Source: an uncultured Fidelibacterota bacterium (GTDB lineage Bacteria; Fidelibacterota; Marinisomatia; Marinisomatales; UBA1611). From it: a stretch of 38,098 nt of DNA. Under the pieces are notes generated by a model. The model was not told where the DNA came from. It saw nothing but the letters and a program-made list of their open reading frames with translations, and did not search any database. The stretch covers positions 1 through 38,098 of the forward strand of contig CACEUX010000015.1 of NCBI GenBank assembly GCA_902562835.1. The letters are read 5' to 3'. The translations under genes and the position numbers were made by a program. Position 1 is the first letter of the stretch. Each line of letters begins with the position of its first letter. Shown here in pieces: positions 25,249-32,200 of the stretch.

Positions 25249-26688
25249 ATGTTAAGATATCTCTACATAGTGATAGTATTGATGCTTTTTGTTTCTTGCG
25301 AGGATTTTTTAACGGGTGACCTTTTAGATAATAATCCAAATAAAGTAAGCGACCCTGATCAGATATCTATTGAATCCCTTTTTGTTGGATCGCAGGTGAC
25401 CATGTATGGAATTATGGAGGGTTATCTTAATCGGCTGGTGTCTGGCTTTATGCAACAAATAGCTGCTGTCGTTTCAAGCACATCCGAAGATTATCGTTGT
25501 CTGCCTCTTGACTGGAGGTTGGATGATCGCTGGGGTGACCTTTATGGGACGGGTGGACTGGTGGATCTGCGAACAATTCAGGATAGAGCATTAGAGCAAG
25601 AAAAGTATGTTCTACTTGGTATAGCCGAAATGTGGGAAGCGCTCATTTTTAGTACGGCAGCTGATCTATGGGGGAATCTGCCGTACAGTCAAGCTGTAAA
25701 CTCTAGCTATACAGATCCTATTTTTGACTCACAAAAACAAATTCACAATAGTGTACTTGGTCTTATAGATGATGCAATTGGTCACCTCCAGCAGGGGCAG
25801 GATTTTTCAGAACTGAATGACTTTACGTTTAATGGTGACACCCAAAAATGGGTCTCAGCAGCTAGGACCTTACAAGCAAGGATCAGACTGAACTGGGCAG
25901 AGGTTGATGGGGTAGAAGCATACCAGGAAGCATTGAACTTTGCGCAGCTAGGTATCTCTGAGTCCTCAGGCTCTGGTGATTGGAGACCTTTTCACCAGTC
26001 TGGCAGTGATGGTGAAGAATCCATATGGTACCAGTTCTTTAATGAGAATTTTAATGATATTATGGCACATGGCGGAGCGGGAAGGCTTCTTGTTGATCTA
26101 TTAAAAAAAGATAGCGATGGTCGACTGGATATATACTTTGGTAAGAGCGTATACAATTCTGGTAATTTCTCAACCTACAATGATAGTATTGTTGGTCTAG
26201 CGCCCTATGACACCCTACCGCCTCCTTATGCCTCTCATCTGAATACAAATACATTTGGTGCCGATGATTGGGCCATGCAATGGGTATCATGGCATGAAAA
26301 TCAATTTATAATTGCGGAGTGCCAACATGGATTGGGTCAGGAATCTGATGCACTAAGCACATTAAATAATACACTGGCTATCATCGAACAAAATTGGCAG
26401 CAAATTGATACCTTATGCACGCTCCCTAGGTATTCCAACATAAGTGGCAATGATATCCTAGCAGCTATTATGAATGAGAAGTATAAGGCAATGTTCCTAA
26501 ATATGCAGTCTCTTTCAGATTGGAGACGTACTGGTTTCCCGTTATACATTGATAGAGCTGGTAATAGTACAGAATGTATCAGTGGGGTTCCAAGGCGACT
26601 TCCTTACCCAGATCTGGAAAAATCTGCAAACTCAAATGCTCCTTCTGGTGATTCAATTTACGATAGGGTTGAAAATGACCCCAGTTAG
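25249..26688 (+). CDS. SusD/RagB-family surface lipoprotein
   Basis: This encodes 479 residues from ATG 25249, which puts the lipobox correctly (LMLFVSC, with Cys17 followed by EDFLTGDLLDNNPN). Family marks are SLFVGSQVTMYG, AEMWEALIFSTAADLWGNLPYSQA, the TPR-like helices around LQARIRLNW, NEKYKAMFLNMQSLSDWRRTGFP and the closing RRLPYPDLE. The pattern is closest to the SusD-like (SusD_2 type) lipoproteins paired with SusC proteins outside classical starch systems. It should sit on the cell surface, bind the solute and close over SusC. The adjacent genes 21818-25243 and 25249-26688 therefore form a transport complex. Its last 14 nt overlap the start of the next hydrolase gene, pointing to one mRNA and coupled translation. 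Confidence 0.92.
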   Translation: MLRYLYIVIVLMLFVSCEDFLTGDLLDNNPNKVSDPDQISIESLFVGSQVTMYGIMEGYLNRLVSGFMQQIAAVVSSTSEDYRCLPLDWRLDDRWGDLYGTGGLVDLRTIQDRALEQEKYVLLGIAEMWEALIFSTAADLWGNLPYSQAVNSSYTDPIFDSQKQIHNSVLGLIDDAIGHLQQGQDFSELNDFTFNGDTQKWVSAARTLQARIRLNWAEVDGVEAYQEALNFAQLGISESSGSGDWRPFHQSGSDGEESIWYQFFNENFNDIMAHGGAGRLLVDLLKKDSDGRLDIYFGKSVYNSGNFSTYNDSIVGLAPYDTLPPPYASHLNTNTFGADDWAMQWVSWHENQFIIAECQHGLGQESDALSTLNNTLAIIEQNWQQIDTLCTLPRYSNISGNDILAAIMNEKYKAMFLNMQSLSDWRRTGFPLYIDRAGNSTECISGVPRRLPYPDLEKSANSNAPSGDSIYDRVENDPS

Positions 26689-27550
26689 GATCGGTTTATT
26701 TCTATTGATCATAATTGATGTTGTTCACCTCAAAGGGGATGATATATCTCAAATAGTCCCACCATGGGGTTATGTTTTTGATGAATGGGCAGGGGACCCT
26801 TTAGATGTGATTGTTTATATACCATATGAGGCAAGAGCCAATATTCCCATACTTATCATAATCCCTGGTGCATCGCGAGACGCCCAGAGGTTTCATGGAT
26901 CTTGGCTTGACCTGGCAAAAAAGCATAACTTTGCGGTTGTAACTATCGGAGCGCGAAAAGAATATTTTCCAGATGAATATGCTTACAATGTCGGGGGTGT
27001 TATCACCGATACAGGAAAACCCATCAAAGAGGATAAATGGCTTTTTAGTGCCATAACTCCACTCTTCAATGATCTTAAAAATCGATATGATTTTACATCA
27101 GAAAAATTCTATTTATTTGGTCATTCTGCAGGTGGTGGATTTGTTCATCGTTACCTATTACTTAAGCCAGATGCGCCTGTAGTAAAGGCTGTGGCAGCAA
27201 ACCCTGCCTTTGTTACCCTGCCAGAGAAAGATGTAGAATACCCTTTTGGTATTCGAAAGGCTCCGCTAAAAACAAATGCGCTTGAAAAATGGCTTAAGCA
27301 TGATTTGGCCATTATTTTGGGTGAAGAAGACCTTGGCCCTCGTACTAAGCCCCTAAGCAATGGACCAATGGCTAGAAAACAAGGTCCAAACTGCCTCACT
27401 AGAGGAAAACTACTTTATAGTTCTGCAAATAGCGAAGCAAAAGCGCTAGATATAAAATTCGGATGGGACCTAATAACAGTACCAGGTATTGGTCACGACA
27501 ACTTCAATATTGCTCCAGTAGCATGTGAATATTTATTTGGTAAACAATAG
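26675..27550 (+). CDS. Exported alpha/beta hydrolase (probable esterase) of the SusCD locus
   Basis: This encodes 291 residues from ATG 26675, overlapping the SusD gene by 14 nt; upstream in-frame codons inside SusD lack a leader. Residues 5-18 (RIGLFLLIIIDVVH) look like a signal peptide, so the enzyme is probably periplasmic. The fold marks are PILIIIPGASRDAQRF (58-73), the elbow GHSAGGG with Ser151, the acid loop ILGEEDLGP with Asp219, and GIGHDNF with His274, giving a complete Ser-Asp-His triad. Overall it resembles PHB-depolymerase/feruloyl-esterase-like hydrolases with a short lid. There is no sorting domain, unlike the related hydrolase at 18311-19939. It lies between SusD and a carboxylate symporter, so hydrolysis of an imported ester that releases an acid is a reasonable inference. 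Confidence 0.86.
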   Translation: MTPVRIGLFLLIIIDVVHLKGDDISQIVPPWGYVFDEWAGDPLDVIVYIPYEARANIPILIIIPGASRDAQRFHGSWLDLAKKHNFAVVTIGARKEYFPDEYAYNVGGVITDTGKPIKEDKWLFSAITPLFNDLKNRYDFTSEKFYLFGHSAGGGFVHRYLLLKPDAPVVKAVAANPAFVTLPEKDVEYPFGIRKAPLKTNALEKWLKHDLAIILGEEDLGPRTKPLSNGPMARKQGPNCLTRGKLLYSSANSEAKALDIKFGWDLITVPGIGHDNFNIAPVACEYLFGKQ

Positions 27551-27553
27551 ATA

Positions 27554-29020
27554 ATGGAACTGCGACAAAAAATAGGACTGTGGGTTGGTTTAACCGCTTT
27601 TACGTTATTAATGGTATTACCACCACCTGAAAATATGGACCCGCTTGCTATGAGGGCGGCAGCAGTATCGCTTCTTATGGCAATATTTTGGGTGACAGAG
27701 GCAATCTCTATTTTTGCAACTTCTTTTTTGCCCATAGCATTATTTCCACTTCTGGGAGTACTGGATGCAAAGCAGATCGCTAGTAGCTATGGTCATCACA
27801 TAGTACTATTAATATTAGGAGCCTTTTTTGTTGCTAAGGCGATAGAAACAAATAACCTTCACAAGCGTATCGCACTATCCACAATAAGGGCCGTGGGCAC
27901 AAGCCGTCCTAAAGTAATGTTAAGTTTTATGATAGCAACTAGCATACTTTCAATGTGGACATCCAATAACTCCACAACTTTAATGATGCTACCTATTGGA
28001 ATGGCTATACTCTATCGGGAGCAAGAACTAGGTGCAGATATTTCAAGATTTGCCCCAGCTCTGATGCTTTGCATCGCCTACTCAGCTAGTATAGGTGGTA
28101 CTGGAACGTTGGTGGGTACGCCCCCCAATTTGCTTTTTGTTAGCACAGTAGAAGAGATATTCCCAGAAGCCCCCTTACTAGTTTTTACAGATTGGTTAAA
28201 AATAGGAATTCCATTTGTTGTTTTATTTCTACCAGTTTCATGGATCTATCTTGTTAAATATTTTAAGGTAGATGGAGACCTAAAGGGTTCCTCAGAAATT
28301 ATTGATCAGGAATACCACGATCTTGGCCCAATGTCAGACGGTGAGAAAAAGGTTTCACTAATAATATTTATCTATGCAATGGGCTTTATTTTCAGGAACT
28401 GGTGGTCAGGTTTACTGGGGGTTGAATCTTTTGTTAAGGACTCCACCGTAGCCTTTTTAGCATCCTTTTTTCTTTTTTTGTTACCAAGTGGTCGAAAAGA
28501 TGATGAAGGTAGAAGTATAAAACTTCTTGAGTGGAAAGAAGCAAAGGAAATTCCCTGGGGTATTGCAATGATGATAGGGGGAGGACTGGCCATAGCTTCC
28601 TCTTTTAAATCATCAGGCCTGATTTCATGGGTAGCTGGAGTCATTAACTTGGAAGGCATTCCTATTTTACTTGTCATATTGATTTTTGTAACAGCCATGG
28701 TCTTCATCACGGAAATAAATTCTAATACGGCCTCCACGGCTATTTTTTTACCCCTTCTCGCAGGCCTTTCAAAGGCAGGCGGTTTTCATCCCTATATTCT
28801 AATGATACCGGCCACTATTGCTGCGTCCTGTGCTTTCATGCTCCCCTCAGGGACAGGTCCAAACGCAAGCGTGCTATCTAGTGGGCATTTATCCATACCT
28901 CAAATGGCAAAAGTAGGCCTCGGTTTAAATGTTTTAGTCATCATTTTTATCGTGATCCTTTTATATTTTGTAATACTTCCAATTATGGATATATCTTCAT
29001 CGGTACCTTCATGGATGTAA
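27554..29020 (+). CDS. DASS (SLC13) family sodium/carboxylate or sulfate symporter
   Basis: This encodes 488 residues from ATG 27554, 3 nt after the hydrolase stop. It is a polytopic inner-membrane protein with roughly 11-13 hydrophobic spans. Pseudo-symmetric DASS motifs are clear: SNNSTT (137-142), GGTGTLVGTPPN (181-192), SNTAST (390-395) and PSGTGPNA (431-438). In VcINDY the two SNT motifs bind sodium and substrate; here the first is SNN and the second is SNT. The family takes up di- and tricarboxylates or sulfate with sodium. Its position directly after SusCD and an esterase suggests uptake of the carboxylic acid released in the periplasm. The exact substrate cannot be read from the sequence. 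Confidence 0.92.
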   Translation: MELRQKIGLWVGLTAFTLLMVLPPPENMDPLAMRAAAVSLLMAIFWVTEAISIFATSFLPIALFPLLGVLDAKQIASSYGHHIVLLILGAFFVAKAIETNNLHKRIALSTIRAVGTSRPKVMLSFMIATSILSMWTSNNSTTLMMLPIGMAILYREQELGADISRFAPALMLCIAYSASIGGTGTLVGTPPNLLFVSTVEEIFPEAPLLVFTDWLKIGIPFVVLFLPVSWIYLVKYFKVDGDLKGSSEIIDQEYHDLGPMSDGEKKVSLIIFIYAMGFIFRNWWSGLLGVESFVKDSTVAFLASFFLFLLPSGRKDDEGRSIKLLEWKEAKEIPWGIAMMIGGGLAIASSFKSSGLISWVAGVINLEGIPILLVILIFVTAMVFITEINSNTASTAIFLPLLAGLSKAGGFHPYILMIPATIAASCAFMLPSGTGPNASVLSSGHLSIPQMAKVGLGLNVLVIIFIVILLYFVILPIMDISSSVPSWM

Positions 29021-29045
29021 TGTAGGCTATGCTCTACTTTGAATT

Positions 29046-29067
29046 AATGCAGACCGCATTCTTTTTT
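29046..29067 (+). terminator. Probable rho-independent terminator after the SusCD-symporter operon
   Basis: A 5-bp stem AATGC/GCATT with loop AGACC (29046-29060) is followed by a T6 tract (29062-29067). It lies 25 nt after the symporter stop. The stem is short and only two of its pairs are G-C, so termination may be partial. Confidence 0.5.
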
Positions 29068-29079
29068 ATAATTTAGTTC

Positions 29080-29109
29080 TTGCAAAAAATTTACACATCG
29101 CACTATATT
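29080..29109 (+). promoter_or_regulatory. Possible promoter of the 1922-residue surface protein gene
   Basis: The 199-nt gap 29021-29219 precedes a gene that stands alone between terminators. TTGCAA at 29080-29085 and TATATT at 29104-29109 have 18-nt spacing. A perfect TATAAT at 29067-29072 lacks a well-spaced upstream box. GGAGG at 29210-29214, 5 nt before ATG 29220, is a near-ideal ribosome binding site. FCB phyla can use other promoter motifs, so this is tentative. Confidence 0.3.
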
Positions 29110-29219
29110 GTTTAGCCTTGGATAAGATAGTTATATTAGAGATCTCTTCCTTATAAGCGCACTCCACATACCTACCGTACATAGATAGTATTTTAAATAA
29201 ATAACCCTTGGAGGTTTTA

Positions 29220-32200
29220 ATGCGAAAAGCGATAACAATGATAGTTGTTCTAGCTCTTGGCGTCTCTTTGTGGGCAGAAAGTAGCCCCACGAGACCCAGC
29301 AAGAATGATGTTGAGATCCGTTTTCCAGACCGTAGACCATCAGATGATCGTACAGAGACGTATGAGCTGTACATGGTGGACTCTTATGGTGATGGTTGGA
29401 ATGGAGCCTCACTTGATCTATATGTTAATGATGTTCTTGTTGGTGATAATCTTACCATTGCTGATGGTAGTGAAGGATCATTCAACTTCGACGTAGAGAT
29501 CGGCGATGTCGTCCACACAACCTGGTCACCTGGCGCCTATGATGGTGAGTGTGCCTACGCCTTTTATAATGCAGAAGGTGAGATAGTTGCAGAATCAGAC
29601 TTTGATCTTTTATGTGAGTTCACCGTCTGGCCTAGTGCAGTAGCTGTTTTCTTCTCAGAGCATGCAGAAGGATCCAGTTATAATAAATATCTGGAGATCT
29701 ATAATAATAGCGGTGCTGATTATGATATGCATAATCTTTCTCTTTCAAGTTGTAGCAATGGATGTGATGAAGAGGACTCTTTTGATTATCCAGATAATGT
29801 AACCTTTGCTGAAGGTACAATTTTAGCAGCGGGCGATGTTTTTGTTGTAGCGCATCCAGATGCAGATGCAGCGATCCTCGCTGAAGCAGACTATACAGGT
29901 TTTGTATATCTTGGCAATGGCGATGATGCTTTTGCATTAACCTTTGCAGGAGCAACTGCAGACAATTATCACATACTTGATATAATCGGTGATATGGGCG
30001 GTGACCCAGGATCTGGTTGGAGTGTTGCAGGTACAGAAAATGGAACAGCTAATCATACGATTCAGAGAAATGCAGACGTTGAATCTGGTAACGAAGGTGA
30101 TTGGGCTTCCTCCGCAGGAACAAGTGCTGATGATTCCGAGTGGACTGTCTTTGAAAATAATGATTGGACAGGTCTCGGTTCTCACACCGTAGGTGTACAA
30201 TGTGATGCGAACGAGCTTACAGTGAACATGTATGATTCATATGGTGATGGCTGGAACGGTAACGTTCTGAACATTGGCGATGATGTTTTTGGTCTTGAAA
30301 GTGGGCTTGGAGATACAGCAACTGCATGTCTTGAAGACGGATCTTACGCAGTGACCTGTGATGGTGGTTCCTGGCAGGGTGAGGTATCCTGGAGCATCGT
30401 AGATGCAGCAGGTACAGTTCTTCTTGAAGGTGGCGCACCTTACGAGGGCGTTCTTGTGCTTGGTGAGAGTGATGATGTCCTAGGATGTACCGATCCAGAC
30501 GCGATCAACTATGATCCAAACGCCACTGTGAATGATGGCTCCTGTTATTATGCAGGTGACTCCTGTAGCATTGCTCTTGATTTTGTAGCAGCAGGTGGGA
30601 CCACAGATGGTACCCCTGTAGAAAGTGCGACAGAGTACTCAGGTGATGTTGACTGGTATACATTCACCTTAGATATGGCCTATGAGAACCTGATGGTCTC
30701 TCTAGTAGGCTCAGATTTTGATACACAGCTAGATGTTTACACTGATTGTGGAACCATGCTAGCGACCAATGATGATTATGATGGTGTTCAGTCTCAGGTG
30801 GATCTTTTTGATGCAGCTGCAGGCACCTACCATTGTAAAGTCTATGGCTATAGTTCAGCCTATGGTAACTATGTATTGACCGTTGATGCTTATATGAACC
30901 CAACCAACCCAACTGGCTTAACTGCCTTGGGTGGTATCGAACGTATTTATACGTCTTGGGAGCCAGCACAGCCAGCGGGTACAGCACGTACCATGGCTTT
31001 TGATGGCACTGCAGATGAGCATATTGAATGGCAATATGAAAATAAGAAAGAGCAGGTCAATGTGACCACAAGCGCTCGCGGTGTGAGCCGTGCTATGATC
31101 CTTGAGAGATTAGAGGAGATCGGCTTGACCCGTGATACAGAGGTTCTTGTGACCCTGTTCGACTCTTATGGTGATGGTCACTATGGTGGTGACAGTGATG
31201 GTGATGCTTATGTCATGAATGACGCAGGTGACACTCTTCACACACTAGAAGGTCCATGGACAGGCACCAGTGCTTCTTTTGGTCCATTCACACTTGCAGA
31301 TGGTCTTTATTCTGTTGAGTGGGATCAGACCGCACCATGGCTGAGTGAGCAAAGTATGGAAGTAGTTCTTGCTTCAGACACAACAGTTGTCTTGGGAAGC
31401 GGTCCTGCTCCATCTGCTTGTTTTGCTCTAGGTGAAGGCTATGTATGTGGTGGTCCAGACCTGACAGTTACTAGCTTGTCCTACGATGGTTGGACAGGTC
31501 GTGGAACGGTCGGTATCGCTAATATTGGCGGTCTTGACGCTGGTTACTTCTATACAATGGCTTTCATACAAGAGCCGGACACAACAGCGACCTATCCTCC
31601 GGGATACTTCCAGTATGCTTGGGATGGTGATGGTCTTGCAGCCGGTGATTCTATGGAGATCTATCTAAGCTCTTATCTGACCCTTCCAGGTTTTGTAGGT
31701 GGCTATGATGACTCTACTTATACTTATTATGCTATGGCTGATGGCTATGGTATGTATGTAGCTGAGACCAATGAAGGGAACAATGTTTCTTCGATTACGG
31801 TCGTTAACTCGAGTCCGCTTGCGAACTCGTCCTGGAATGTTCATCGTTCAGATGGCGGTGGAGATTATTCAGTTGTTGCGAATGTCACAGCACCTGCTTG
31901 GCAGCCAGCAGAGCTGATCTTATATACAGATGAGAACCTGACCGCAGGTACAGAGTACTGTTATATGATCACTCAAGTTGATGGTACAACAGAATCAGGC
32001 GCCTCAGAAGTTGCCTGTGCTACCCCTTCCGCAGCACCAGATGTTCCAGAGCCAACGGATCTGACAGGATCCTCAAGCGGGTTTGATGTGTTCCTGAACT
32101 GGACAAGTCCACCTCCTTATCAGGGTACATCGATCTTACTAGGTACCCCTTCTAACACACGTCAGGGTGGTGACACAGTCGATGATGCGACCGTGGTCAC

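Noticed and set aside
29067-29072. Perfect TATAAT box as the promoter of the giant surface gene
   Set aside because: It overlaps the T tract of the preceding terminator and lacks a -35 box at normal spacing (the TTGAAT at 29039 is 22 nt away).
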